Below, piece by piece: positions 7,958-17,018 of a DNA stretch of 58,458 nucleotides. Every line of letters begins with the position of its first letter. Positions within the stretch are counted from its first letter, which is position 1. The notes below the pieces were generated by a model. That model had not been told where the DNA came from. It saw nothing but the letters and a program-made list of their open reading frames with translations, and did not search any database. Location: the NCBI GenBank assembly GCA_005778115.1, contig SXKJ01000044.1:1-58458 (forward strand), given 5' to 3'. A program made the translations under genes and the position numbers. Origin of the DNA: Planctomyces sp. GTDB taxonomy: Bacteria > Planctomycetota > Planctomycetia > Planctomycetales > Planctomycetaceae.

Positions 7958-9094
7958 ATGCTGTTCCGCCGACTCATCGCCTGCGCGCTTGCAGCCGCTC
8001 TATTCGTGACAGTGTCGAATCCTGTCGCCGCGTGTCCGTACTGCGGCGGTCCCCAAAAGACGCTCTCCGAGGAATTCGCTGGCGCGGATGTCGTCGCGCT
8101 CGTGCAGTGGAAAGCTGGCCGAGCCCCCACCGGGATGTTGGGGAGCACCACCTTCTCGGTCGTTGAGATTGCTCGCGGTCCCAAGGATGCCTTGAAGAAG
8201 GACGAGCAGATCAAGATCACTAAGTACCAAACCGGCAAGAAGGGGGATTTGTTTCTGCTCTTCGGCACGCAAGGGAAAGAGATCGAATGGAACAGTCCGC
8301 TGGAAGTCAGCGAGACCACCTATCAATACATCGTGCAGGCTCCGTCGCTCAAAGCGCCGACCCCCAAGCGGTTGGAATACTTTGTGAAGTTTTTGGAGTC
8401 CTCCGATCAGCTCGTCTCGAACGATGCCTTTGGTGAGTTCGCGAACGCTCCTTACGAGGACATCGTGAAGATCAAGCGCAAGCTGGACCGCGTGAAGATT
8501 GGCAGGTGGCTCGCCAATCCAGACACGTTGCCGAATCGGCTGGCGCTGTATGGCTTGTTGCTCGGACTGTGCGGCAACGAGGAGGACTCGCGGATGATGC
8601 TGGCAAAGATCAATCAGCCGGCCGCCGGATTTCCGTTGGGTCTCGATGGACTGATCTCCGGCTATCTGGTGCTGGCGGGCGAAAAAGGATTGGACGCGAT
8701 CGACAAGAGCAAACTCCAAAACAAACAGGCGGATTTCAGTGAGATCTATGCCGCGGCGCAGGCGTTGCGATTCATGTGGACCTACGGCGACGGACGCGTC
8801 AGCCAGGACCGCTTGCGGCAGTCGATGCGAGGGCTGCTAGATCATCCCGATCTGGCGGATCTGGTGATCGCGGATCTCGCTCGCTGGGAAGATTGGTCCG
8901 TGCTGGACCGACTGATGAAGGCTTACTAAAAAGGGGGTTATTCGCAGCCAGCGGTAAAGCGCGCGGTCGTCCGTTACATGATCGTCGCCTCGAAGGCCAA
9001 CGGTAAGTCGTCCGAGCAAGCCAAAGCCAACTTGGCGAATTTGCGTCAACAAGACCCCGAGGTTGTCAGGTCGGCCGAGCGATACTTGCCATAG
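7958..9094 (+). pseudogene. Secreted protein paralogue 2 with an in-frame stop
   Basis: Paralogue of the gene at 6642: signal peptide, CPYCG motif, GSTTFSVVEIARGPKDALKK and WTYGDGRVSQDRLRQSMRGL all align. The frame meets TAA at 8927-8929 (codon 324), but the same frame then continues without a shift for 54 codons that match the C terminus of the first paralogue (YSQPAVKRAVVRYM aligns with YSLPSIKRAIVRYF) to TAG at 9092. So a point change created a premature stop, or the stop is read through, or it is an error beside the run AAAAAGGGGG. The first 323 residues remain readable. Confidence 0.8.
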
Positions 9095-9115
9095 CCCTGT
9101 CGCCAATCGGATGGC

Positions 9116-10414
9116 ATGAATGAGGTCGACCGCGAGATCAAAGGAATCCAGGCGTTGACGAAGAAGCTCGCGAAATCGGCCGGTCAGAGCCCTGCGTTGT
9201 CCGCTCGGCAGCAGCGTGATGCGCGAGGTTGCAGTGGGTGCGTCGCGTGGATCTTCGCCCTGATGTTCTTCGGTGGCGGCTGCGCGATGTTTTTCTTCAT
9301 GGCGCTGCGGCCGTGGGTCGGCATGCTGCAAGCTCGAAGTTGGGTGGCGACTCCTTGCACGGTGATCTCCAGCGACGTGAAGGCTGATGAGGACTCATTG
9401 CACCTTTCCGTCGTCTTCAAATACTCGGTGGCTCAGCAGGACTACCAATCGGACACCTACTGCTTCAGTTCGATGGGCTCGAACACCGCCAACAATTGGA
9501 AGCGGCGAGTGGTCCGAGATCATCCGGCCGGCAAGCAAACCACTTGCTTCGTCAATCCGAGCAACCCGGAGGAAGCGGTGATCGAGCGCGGCTGGGTTCC
9601 CGACATGTGGTGGGGATTCTTTCCGATCCCTTTCCTGTTGGTTGGTGGAGCGGCGCTGTTGTTCGCGTTGGGAGTGATTCGCGTTCCACAATCAAATGCC
9701 ACGAGCCATTGGCAACCGCCCCGCAGTGTGAGTCCTGTCTCAACGGCCAGCCTCGCTGACAGCGACCAGGATGAGATTGTTGATGGGCCAGTGATGTTGA
9801 AGCCGGCCTCGACACCGCGCGCCACTTTGGCTGGAGCAATCTTCATCGCAGCGTTTTGGAACGGAATCGTGTCGATCTTTGTTTGGGAGATGATTGACAG
9901 AATTCGTCAGGGCCAGATTGTTGGTTGGCAATGGTTCGAGGTTTTGTTCTTAACACCTTTCGTGTTGATCGGAGTTGGCCTCATCGGTTTCGTGTTCTAC
10001 TCACTGCTGGTGCTGTTCAATCCTCGGCCGACGTTGACGATCGACTCGGCAGCCATCCCACTGGGAGAGTCGCTGCGGCTGACTTGGAACCTCGCCGGCC
10101 GTCTGAGTTCGATCAACCGATTCACGATTTCGCTGAAGGGAGTTGAAAAGGCGACCTACCGCCGCGGCACCGACACCACTACCGACACCGAGACATTCGC
10201 CGAGATCACGATCTTCGAGACCACGGAGATGTTCGAGATGGCCGAAGGCTTGACCGAGATCCACGTCCCCGGCGACACGATGCACTCGTTCGATGCGTCA
10301 AACAATAAGATTCAATGGACGCTGGAGGTGCATGGCGACATCACGCTGTGGCCCGATGTGGCGGCCTCGTTTCCGATCACAATCCTGCCGAAGCGGCTTG
10401 AGGAGGTCGCATGA
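9116..10414 (+). CDS. DUF3592-type membrane protein with beta-sandwich tail
   Basis: A 432-residue membrane protein. After a short cytosolic start it has a helix at about residues 43-65, an extracytoplasmic DUF3592-like domain (WVATPCTVISSDVKADE ... SVVFKYSVAQQDYQSDTYCF), a helix near 167-187, two more helices near 240-260 and 275-303, and a C-terminal beta-rich domain beginning PLGESLRLTWNLAG that looks arrestin-like. The stop overlaps the ATG of the next gene (ATGA), and the third gene follows within 10 bases, so the three are one operon. The function of DUF3592 proteins is unknown; a membrane sensor or scaffold role is only inferred. Confidence 0.8.
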   Translation: MNEVDREIKGIQALTKKLAKSAGQSPALSARQQRDARGCSGCVAWIFALMFFGGGCAMFFFMALRPWVGMLQARSWVATPCTVISSDVKADEDSLHLSVVFKYSVAQQDYQSDTYCFSSMGSNTANNWKRRVVRDHPAGKQTTCFVNPSNPEEAVIERGWVPDMWWGFFPIPFLLVGGAALLFALGVIRVPQSNATSHWQPPRSVSPVSTASLADSDQDEIVDGPVMLKPASTPRATLAGAIFIAAFWNGIVSIFVWEMIDRIRQGQIVGWQWFEVLFLTPFVLIGVGLIGFVFYSLLVLFNPRPTLTIDSAAIPLGESLRLTWNLAGRLSSINRFTISLKGVEKATYRRGTDTTTDTETFAEITIFETTEMFEMAEGLTEIHVPGDTMHSFDASNNKIQWTLEVHGDITLWPDVAASFPITILPKRLEEVA

Positions 10415-10803
10415 ATTCGCTGGCGATCCAAACCTGCGACGGCCGCACAACGTTTGCCCCGGCGGAGACCATCGCAGTTGATGTGCAATGGGAACTTGCC
10501 GACGAACCGGAATCGCTCGAACTACGTCTCGTATGGAACACGTCTGGAAAAGGACAGACTGACATCGGCGTTGAGAAAGTTATACCGCTCGACGCGCCCG
10601 GCATGTCCGGTTCGCGCCGGCTCGAGGTAGACCTTCCCGCCGCGCCGTACAGCTTTTCCGGCAAACTTGTCTCGTTGATCTGGGCGTTGGAACTGGTCGC
10701 GAAGCCGTCGGAAGATTCCTGCCGCACTGAAATCACGATCGCCCCTGGTCAATGCGAAGTGCTGCTGTATCGCGAGCCCAATAAACAAACTGTCGACGAA
10801 TGA
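10411..10803 (+). CDS. Small arrestin-like beta-sandwich protein
   Basis: A 130-residue cytoplasmic protein with no signal or membrane segment. TFAPAETIAVDVQWEL and PYSFSGKLVSLIWALEL resemble strands of the arrestin/Spo0M-type beta sandwich, where a similar pair of strands (PYSY..G.L..I.W.LEV) recurs. It also resembles the tail of the preceding DUF3592-type protein. The start has a strong GAGGAGG site and overlaps the upstream stop by 4 bases, so translation is probably coupled. I infer a partner of the membrane protein and the downstream ATPase; no catalytic residues are visible. Confidence 0.65.
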   Translation: MNSLAIQTCDGRTTFAPAETIAVDVQWELADEPESLELRLVWNTSGKGQTDIGVEKVIPLDAPGMSGSRRLEVDLPAAPYSFSGKLVSLIWALELVAKPSEDSCRTEITIAPGQCEVLLYREPNKQTVDE

Positions 10804-10813
10804 GAGCCGTCTT

Positions 10814-11425
10814 GTGTTGCGAGCACGCGACAATCCCTTCGCGGTCGAACGAGTCCTGCGGCTGAGATATCAGTTCTGCAACAACGACTGGTCCTCGTTG
10901 TTGCAACGACTGCAATCTCTGAACTACCTCGCCACGATCGTCGGCCCGAAGGGTTCTGGCAAGACGACTCTGCTCGAAGATCTCGCCGAGCGACTCAAAG
11001 CCCGCGGTTTCCGAGTTCATAGACTGTTTCTCAACGAGCAAAGTCGAGCCTATCCCACACACTTCGTTCAGAACCTGCGCGATTCGCTCGGCGAACACGA
11101 CATCATCCTGTTCGATGGCTGCGAGCAACTGAGCCTGCCCGCCTGGTGGCGCTTCCGCTGGGAAACTCGCCGAGCCGGCGGAATGATCATTACGAAACAT
11201 CGCGCCGGCCGCTTGCCGACGTTGATCGAATGTCGGACTACTCGCGAATTATTCATAGAGCTTGTCGGCCGCCTGCACGAACCGACGACGTTGGCTCCCG
11301 ACACGCTCGACAGATTGTTCCAGAAACATCACGGCAACCTGCGCGATGCGATTCGAGAACTGTACGACCTCGCCGCTCACGAGCCGGGGTGTAGCCGAAC
11401 TCGTGAGAGTTCGGACGGTCGGTGA
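10814..11425 (+). CDS. P-loop ATPase, third gene of the DUF3592 operon
   Basis: A 203-residue ATPase with a clear Walker A (GPKGSGKTTLL, near residues 44-54) and a likely Walker B (DIILFDGCEQL, near residues 96-106). The family is AAA/ABC-like but I cannot be more exact. It starts at GTG 10814, 10 bases after the previous stop. The last 12 or so residues (CSRTRESSDGR) are encoded by the GTAG-headed palindrome at 11391-11455, so the native C terminus may be shorter. It probably supplies energy or nucleotide-dependent switching to the membrane protein encoded upstream; this is inference from the operon. Confidence 0.75.
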   Translation: MLRARDNPFAVERVLRLRYQFCNNDWSSLLQRLQSLNYLATIVGPKGSGKTTLLEDLAERLKARGFRVHRLFLNEQSRAYPTHFVQNLRDSLGEHDIILFDGCEQLSLPAWWRFRWETRRAGGMIITKHRAGRLPTLIECRTTRELFIELVGRLHEPTTLAPDTLDRLFQKHHGNLRDAIRELYDLAAHEPGCSRTRESSDGR

Positions 11426-11455
11426 TCAGATCCGAATTCTCACGAATTTGGCTAC
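11391..11455. repeat. GTAG-headed palindromic element, overlaps ATPase 3' end
   Basis: Left arm GTAGCCGAACTC gtga GAGTTCGGA; right arm read inward GTAGCCAAATTC gtga GAATTCGGA. The arms differ at three sites, two of which compensate (ACTC/GAGT against ATTC/GAAT). Confidence 0.88.
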
Positions 11456-11463
11456 AGACGCGA

Positions 11464-12564
11464 TCAGGCTTTGTCCTTGAACGCGAATTGTAGTTCGACG
11501 TTCTCTCTCGGCAGCACTTTGCCGCCGACTTCGATGTGCGGATAGACGAAGAAGTTCAACGGCTGACTGGCGGACTTCGGAGTCAGCGAGATATCCCGGC
11601 CGACGGAGAAGGTCACGCGATCGGGAGTCAGCCCACCGAAGTAATAGTCCTTCATCATCGGGTTCTTGTCCGCTTCCGAGATATCGACCGGCACCCAGCC
11701 GCGCTCGTCCGTGTAGAACCAGGCCCAGCAGTGATAGCCGGCGATCGGGCCTTCTGGTTTGTCCGTCGGAATCGAAAAGCCGATTTCGAATCGCGAAGGC
11801 AAGCCCTGCGACCGAGCCAGCGAGATGAACAAGCTGTGGAAGTCGGTGCAATTGCCGTAGCGGCTATCGCACACCCAGTTCGTGTCGCCGCGTCCCCAGC
11901 CGGTCCCCTCTTTCTTGTAGGCGACGTGGTTGTCAACGAGGTCGTAGATCTGCCGAGCACAAGCGAACTTGTCCTGCAACAACTCGACCATATCGAGCAG
12001 CTTCAGCGGCTTACCCGACGTCGGGACCATCGTGTCCGCCCGCAAAAAGAATTCGCGTTTGGTGCCATCCAGCTTTTCGTTGAGCGGAGCAACAGCTTGT
12101 GCCGAGCCGCGCAGCACTTCTCGGCGAGTGACCTCATACGGAACATCGACACTGAATTCGCCGGACTCCGGAACTTTGGTCTCGAAAAACAAGATGCGAT
12201 TCCCAATCTGAGGATCGCTGTTTTCAGAGATCTCGACAGGAGCGATCGCGTCCAGCCGTCGCACCTTTTGCTCGTCGCTGTCCGACGCCGACGGCAGCCA
12301 CACACGCACGAGGTTCTGTTCCGAGTCCTCGACCGGCTTCAGGTCTTTGACCTTGAAGCGGTAATGAAACGTGAATTGCCGGGTCTTCAACTCCGAGTCA
12401 GCAGCAGCAGCGATTGTTGGTGGCGAGGTCTCCGGTTTCTCGGCATTGAGGATCGGAGTCGCAACCGATGGTTGAGGCATCTTGGTCGTCGGCTCGGTCG
12501 CATCTCCACAGCCGACAACGAAAACTGTGCAGACCAAACTGGTCGCGAAGACAAGTTGTTTCAT
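11464..12564 (-). CDS. Transglutaminase-like lipoprotein
   Basis: A 366-residue protein with a lipoprotein signal (VCTVFVVGC, lipidation at C19), so it should sit in an envelope membrane. The transglutaminase-like core carries the Cys-His-Asp triad: C239 in RYGNCTDFHSLF, H278 in AGYHCWAWFY and D294 in WVPVDISEAD. The N-terminal half (about residues 60-150) is a beta-rich domain. Such proteins may act as peptidases, amidases or cross-linkers; the substrate is unknown. The start at 12564 excludes an upstream stretch with no signal character. The gene converges with the ATPase, the two being separated by a GTAG palindrome. Confidence 0.87.
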   Translation of the reverse strand: MKQLVFATSLVCTVFVVGCGDATEPTTKMPQPSVATPILNAEKPETSPPTIAAAADSELKTRQFTFHYRFKVKDLKPVEDSEQNLVRVWLPSASDSDEQKVRRLDAIAPVEISENSDPQIGNRILFFETKVPESGEFSVDVPYEVTRREVLRGSAQAVAPLNEKLDGTKREFFLRADTMVPTSGKPLKLLDMVELLQDKFACARQIYDLVDNHVAYKKEGTGWGRGDTNWVCDSRYGNCTDFHSLFISLARSQGLPSRFEIGFSIPTDKPEGPIAGYHCWAWFYTDERGWVPVDISEADKNPMMKDYYFGGLTPDRVTFSVGRDISLTPKSASQPLNFFVYPHIEVGGKVLPRENVELQFAFKDKA

Positions 12565-12690
12565 GAGGTCACCATCTCCAAGTTCCTCGGGCTGAGATGA
12601 ATTGCCGGCCGACCTGGCTAGGTGGGGGCAGGAGTCTATCGCTGGTATCCGTCGCAATCCAAACGTGGCATGGCGAGCCAAATCAAATTC

Positions 12691-12756
12691 GTGAGCCGCG
12701 AGGCGCTAGCCGCGGGTCAATGGAATCAACTCGCGGCTAGCCCTACGTCGCTTCAC
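12691..12756. repeat. Palindrome with GCTAGC core
   Basis: Left arm 12691-12717 and right arm 12729-12756 pair over CTAGCCGCGgGT / ACTCGCGGCTAG and outer GTGA...TCAC. The right arm read inward contains GTAGGGCTAGCCGCG. Confidence 0.78.
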
Positions 12757-12783
12757 TTGGATCTGGCCGATGCGTCAGCGGAC

Positions 12784-14574
12784 TCATTCAGAATCATCCG
12801 CTTCGGCCAGCGAAAGCGTCGGCTGGTTGCCGCCACCTTCGAGCGAATCGCCAGCCGGGGCCAGCTTGCGGCCGTGGCCGTTCGACCAATTCGGAGAGAG
12901 CCACTTCGGCAACCACTGTGCCTTGTGAGCGCTGATGAGCACACCGATGAGCAACGTCGCGACGCTCCACGACAACGCGGTCATCGCCTCGCTGCCAACC
13001 AGAGACGCCGCTCTGCGAAAGCCCAGCATCATCAGGCCGTATCCCAACACCGCCGTCGAGATCGTCGAGGCATACAGATACCACTTGCTGTGGCTCAGCA
13101 TTGCGCAGTTGAAACAGATCGCCGTTGCTCCAAAGACATACAACAGCTTCCAAGAGATCGGCACGTCTCCCGCCAAGTAGCCGCTCATCATCGCCAGCGA
13201 TGTCAGCGGCAACCACGCGGCACCGGTCAAGCGCAGCAGTGTTGAGAAGCGGTCACGAAAGATCAGACCGAACAGGACGCAGCACAGCAGCAACAGGTGA
13301 TAACAGGTCGTCATGCGAAACGCGGCGATTGGTGTCGCTGGCAACACCAACCACAACGCGGAAATCAAAACCGCTGACGCCGCAAAGCAGCCGGCAGACG
13401 ACTTTCGGATCGCAGCCGTAATCGCCAGCAACGTGCCGGCCACGAACAACGGTGCGGGATGCGCTACACCGATCGTTCGCAGGCTGATCGTGTCGGCTCC
13501 GACAAACGCCAGCAGCGCGATCATCGACACGAAGCCGACGCTCGCGCCGGCGACCTTTCGCAACAAGGCCCAGCCGAAGAAGACCAGCAGCAACAGCGTC
13601 GTCCACCACAACGGCGAGCCGATCGTGGCCGTCACCTTGCCGATCAGGAATGACTGAAACGCCCCGCCGCTACTCCACGGCAGCGCGAGCAACAGCAAAC
13701 TCGGCGAGAACAACATCGTCTTGCGAGCCACAACCTGATTGCCGGCTGCGAGCGCTCCCTCGAACAGAAGCAACAAGACCGATAGCCCGAATGGAATCAG
13801 GAAGTAGGGACCCCAGATCGTATCGAACACGATCCCCGATCGAGCTTTGATATCTCCCCAAATCGGCCCGGTCTGACCGAACGTCATCGCCAGCGCGAAC
13901 GACCGAATCACCACCGCGACCGCGATCACGCCAAACGCAGTCCAGGGAAACCACGGCCAAGGCCAGGGCGTCCCGTTGTTCGCGACTCCCTTCGCGCCGC
14001 GTCGCACGGCCTGCAACAGCGTGAGATTCAGCAACGCGGCCACCTGCGGAAACAGAAACACGGTCCAGTTCAACAGCCGAGTCGCGCGGGGATGCAACTC
14101 TGGCGAACACCACCACGGCATCGCGAAGAACAACGCCAGATACAAAACAAATGGCACCGCATATTCCCAACCGATTCGGATGCGCGATCCCCAAATCACT
14201 CCGGCCGAGACTGCCACCGAGAACAAGAAGCCGCTGACGAGCAGCGCAGTCCCCTCCCCCGGCGTCGCTGCCTTCACAAACAAATCATCCGCGCTGATCG
14301 ACACGGCCAAGAAGAACAACAGCAGCAACAACAGAATCGATCGAGCGTCCTCCCAGACTCGGCCCAACCGCACAATGCACACGCCGACTCCCGCCAGCAG
14401 CAGCGTGTACGCCGCCAACACGCCCATCATCACCCAGCAGTTGATGGACCCAATCTGGAGTTCTCCATACCCCGCCCGCACGGCATACAGCATGAGTGCC
14501 GCGCTGATGGCATAAAACGGATTGTGCGTGTACAGCCAACGCACCAACGACGAACGCGGACTTGGCTCTGACAT
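12784..14574 (-). CDS. Large polytopic membrane protein, function unknown
   Basis: A 596-residue protein made almost wholly of hydrophobic segments; I count about 15-17 likely transmembrane helices, with a hydrophilic C-terminal tail (SNGHGRKLAPAGDSLEGG). No transporter signature that I recognise is present. Short Arg/Lys loops such as RIGWEYAV and LGRVWEDARS suggest ordinary inner-membrane topology. AGGGAG lies 7 bases before the ATG at 14574, which excludes 37 upstream codons. It lies upstream of the transglutaminase gene on the same strand, with a palindrome between them. Candidate roles such as lipid-linked or polysaccharide handling cannot be settled from sequence. Confidence 0.75.
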   Translation of the reverse strand: MSEPSPRSSLVRWLYTHNPFYAISAALMLYAVRAGYGELQIGSINCWVMMGVLAAYTLLLAGVGVCIVRLGRVWEDARSILLLLLLFFLAVSISADDLFVKAATPGEGTALLVSGFLFSVAVSAGVIWGSRIRIGWEYAVPFVLYLALFFAMPWWCSPELHPRATRLLNWTVFLFPQVAALLNLTLLQAVRRGAKGVANNGTPWPWPWFPWTAFGVIAVAVVIRSFALAMTFGQTGPIWGDIKARSGIVFDTIWGPYFLIPFGLSVLLLLFEGALAAGNQVVARKTMLFSPSLLLLALPWSSGGAFQSFLIGKVTATIGSPLWWTTLLLLVFFGWALLRKVAGASVGFVSMIALLAFVGADTISLRTIGVAHPAPLFVAGTLLAITAAIRKSSAGCFAASAVLISALWLVLPATPIAAFRMTTCYHLLLLCCVLFGLIFRDRFSTLLRLTGAAWLPLTSLAMMSGYLAGDVPISWKLLYVFGATAICFNCAMLSHSKWYLYASTISTAVLGYGLMMLGFRRAASLVGSEAMTALSWSVATLLIGVLISAHKAQWLPKWLSPNWSNGHGRKLAPAGDSLEGGGNQPTLSLAEADDSE

Positions 14575-14928
14575 GGCCAGTCTCCCTGAAGAAGAGAAAT
14601 GAAAAACGAGAAAGACAGGAATGGGCCGAACAGCCCGAAGCCGGCACCGATAACGCCGACCGAAATGATGCTGGGATTCTCTCACCGGCCGTCAGAAAGT
14701 GAAGATGCGTTTGCGGAGAGGACCAGACGTTTGCTGTTCTCTCGCAGCACTGGCTTGCGATACTTCGCACAGCCAGAAACGAGCTAGGCAAGCGGGGCGG
14801 CGTCAGCCCCCCGGTCTGGCAACCAATACCCCGGGGGGCTGCCGCCGCCCCGTTCGCCTGCGCATCTCACGGAAAGTTGTGCAACGAACTGGTCAGTTTG
14901 AGTTTCCCCTTCAACAAGGTGCAGCGTC
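14575..14928. other. Divergent intergenic region
   Basis: Lies between the divergent membrane-protein and M48 genes, so both promoters should be here, though I see no convincing -35/-10 pair. It holds the GC-rich palindrome at 14786-14859. Confidence 0.5.
14786..14859. repeat. GC-rich palindrome (GGCGAGCGGGGC family)
   Basis: Arms 14786-14813 and 14831-14859: AAGCGGGGCGGCGTCAGCC on the left pairs with GGCTGCCGCCGCCCCGTTC on the right. Same family as 18747, 41624 and 43884. Confidence 0.85.
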
Positions 14929-15792
14929 ATGTCCTACGGCTATCGTTCCGATCGAGGCGGATTTCGCATCCCACCACAGTGGATCATTGCGGGCGTGCTG
15001 GTACTCTTCGGAGCGTTCCGGTTTCTGGCCAGCACGCAAGTCAATCCAGTCACCGGAGAGAAGCAGCACGTCGCGATGTCGGTTTCGCAGGAGATCGCAC
15101 TGGGCATGCAGTCGGCTCCCTCGATGGCGGCTCAAATGGGAGGCGAAGTTGATCCCCACTCGCAATCCGCCACGCTGGTTCGCGAAGTCGGCGAGCGATT
15201 GGTTGCGGAGAGCGTCGCCTCAAAGAGCCAATACAAATTTCAGTTCCATCTGCTGCGCGACTCAAACATGGTCAACGCCTTCGCCTTGCCGGGCGGGCAG
15301 ATCTTTATCACGAACGGCTTGCTCAAACGCCTGCAGAACGAAGCGCAGTTGGCGGGAGTGCTCGGCCACGAGATCGGGCATGTCATTCATCGTCACGGCG
15401 CGCAGCACATGGCCCAAGGCCAGTTCGGACAGACCCTCGTAACGGCCGTCGGCGTCGGCAGCAGCGATGGCCGCCACTCCGGCCGCGCCAATCAGCAGGT
15501 GGCGGCGATGGTCAATTCGATGGTGAGCCTGAGCTACAGCCGAGGAGACGAAACCCAGTCGGATGAATTCGGCTTGGAAGCGATGACCGCCGCCGGCTTC
15601 GATCCTTCGCAGATGTTGGGCGTGATGAAGATCCTCTCCGAAGTCTCTCACGGCAATCGCCAACCCGAATGGCTCGGCTCACACCCACACCCGGAGCATC
15701 GCGCCGAGCAGATTGAAGCCTGGCTTCTCAAACAATACCCGGACGGCATACCCAACAACCTGACCGTCGGTCGAAAGTTCAAATCGCGCTGA
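14929..15792 (+). CDS. M48-family metallopeptidase
   Basis: A zinc-dependent membrane-linked peptidase of 287 residues. An N-terminal anchor spans about residues 16-33. The catalytic motif HEIGH is at residues 147-151 within LAGVLGHEIGHVIHRHG, and the third zinc ligand is E213 in QSDEFGLEAM. The ALPGGQIFITNGLL block before the motif is typical of M48B/BepA/LoiP-type proteins, which process or degrade envelope proteins. The catalytic domain probably lies outside the cytoplasmic membrane. AAGGTG precedes the start. It is a single plus-strand gene, convergent with the D-threonine-aldolase-fold gene. Confidence 0.93.
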   Translation: MSYGYRSDRGGFRIPPQWIIAGVLVLFGAFRFLASTQVNPVTGEKQHVAMSVSQEIALGMQSAPSMAAQMGGEVDPHSQSATLVREVGERLVAESVASKSQYKFQFHLLRDSNMVNAFALPGGQIFITNGLLKRLQNEAQLAGVLGHEIGHVIHRHGAQHMAQGQFGQTLVTAVGVGSSDGRHSGRANQQVAAMVNSMVSLSYSRGDETQSDEFGLEAMTAAGFDPSQMLGVMKILSEVSHGNRQPEWLGSHPHPEHRAEQIEAWLLKQYPDGIPNNLTVGRKFKSR

Positions 15793-15811
15793 AGGTCACC
15801 AGCGACTCGAT

Positions 15812-16927
15812 TCAAATCGTCAGCCAACGATCGCGCGAAGCGACCTCCCATTGATCGACGAGTTCTCCGCCCGCGATGACGAAGATCGCTCGATGCAACG
15901 CACACGTCGGACAGACGTGTCGTGGGATCGCCATCAATTCGTCTCCCGGCTGAAACTCGTTCGCGCGGGACGTTTGCAACACGAGGTGCTCTTCGTTTTG
16001 CAAAACCTGTTTGGCATCGGGAAGGTCGGGAAACATCACACGCTGCCCGGCTGGCGGATCAGACGCGACCGCTTTGTAACCGAGGTCCAGCGTGATGCGG
16101 TCGGCGGACGGCCGGCTGACGACTCGTGTCAGCATCACGGCAGCGGGAGGGAAGACGAGATCGGGGAAGTGCTCGGAGTATCCGACATCATTCAATACGC
16201 AGGTGCCGGGGCTGAGTTCAATCGTCGGATCGTCCATCTCGGCATAGATCGGGAACGACGCGGTACCGCCGCAGACCATGCGCGGCACCGATTGCCCCGA
16301 TGCGACCAAGGTGTCGCGGAACACTCGCACCTTGTCGAATTCCGCGAGCACGGCGACTCGGCGATCATCTCGCGAGAGTTGATGTTGATGTCCGTCGTAG
16401 ACATGAAAGCCTCCCGGCTTCAACCCGCGGGTCGCGGCGATCTGCCGATACAACTCCGCCGCGTGCGAGCCGACTGGAACCCCCGTGCGATGCTGACCGA
16501 CGTCGATGTCGAGCAGTACGTCGATTCGTCGTCCGACGGTATCCATCGCCTCACCCAGAGACGCGATACCGCGCGGATGATCGGCAGTGACGGACAACGT
16601 CACGTCGGGAAACTGCTTTACGAATTCGACGGCACGCCGCAGGTTCGGACCGACAAGGTTGTACGCCAGCAAAATGTCTTTGATGCCAACACTGGCGAGC
16701 ATCTCGGCTTCGGCAAACGTCGCGCATTTGTGGTTGACGATGCCGAGTTCCAACTCCATCCGAGCAATCTCGCGCGTCTTGTGTGTTTTGCAGTGCGGAC
16801 GCAGCCGATCGGGCCGTTTGGCGATCTCGACCATCCGCCGCAAGTTGTCTTCGAGCAGTTCGCGAAACACGACCAATGCTGGAGAGATGATCTGGCTGGT
16901 GTCGGCGATGTGATATCGCGAGTCCAT
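15812..16927 (-). CDS. PLP enzyme, D-threonine aldolase / D-serine dehydratase family
   Basis: Fold-type III PLP enzyme acting on D-amino acids (cleavage of D-threonine to glycine and acetaldehyde, or D-serine dehydration). The 371-residue protein has the PLP lysine K47 in RPHCKTHKT at the start of the alanine-racemase-type barrel, and the C-terminal metal-binding His-x-Cys (H337, C339) in PRHVCPTCALH, which defines the DSD1-type family. GGAG lies 8 bases before the ATG at 16927; the longer upstream frame reads through a palindrome. Substrate choice cannot be told from the sequence. It follows polX on the same strand, separated by a hairpin. Confidence 0.88.
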   Translation of the reverse strand: MDSRYHIADTSQIISPALVVFRELLEDNLRRMVEIAKRPDRLRPHCKTHKTREIARMELELGIVNHKCATFAEAEMLASVGIKDILLAYNLVGPNLRRAVEFVKQFPDVTLSVTADHPRGIASLGEAMDTVGRRIDVLLDIDVGQHRTGVPVGSHAAELYRQIAATRGLKPGGFHVYDGHQHQLSRDDRRVAVLAEFDKVRVFRDTLVASGQSVPRMVCGGTASFPIYAEMDDPTIELSPGTCVLNDVGYSEHFPDLVFPPAAVMLTRVVSRPSADRITLDLGYKAVASDPPAGQRVMFPDLPDAKQVLQNEEHLVLQTSRANEFQPGDELMAIPRHVCPTCALHRAIFVIAGGELVDQWEVASRDRWLTI

Positions 16928-16980
16928 TGGAATGTCTCCGACGAGAGAAATAACAAGTGTGATAACGGCTGTCGGCATTC

Positions 16981-17012
16981 GGCTCACGGCACCCGGCCGA
17001 AAGCCGTGAGCC
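16981..17012. repeat. Hairpin between polX and the D-amino-acid enzyme gene
   Basis: GGCTCACGGC at 16981-16990 pairs with GCCGTGAGCC at 17003-17012. It sits 7 bases beyond the polX stop. No T-run follows on either strand. Confidence 0.75.
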
Positions 17013-17018
17013 GGCATC

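Noticed and set aside
8927-8929. Stop read as selenocysteine
   Set aside because: The codon is TAA, not TGA, and no SECIS-like hairpin follows.
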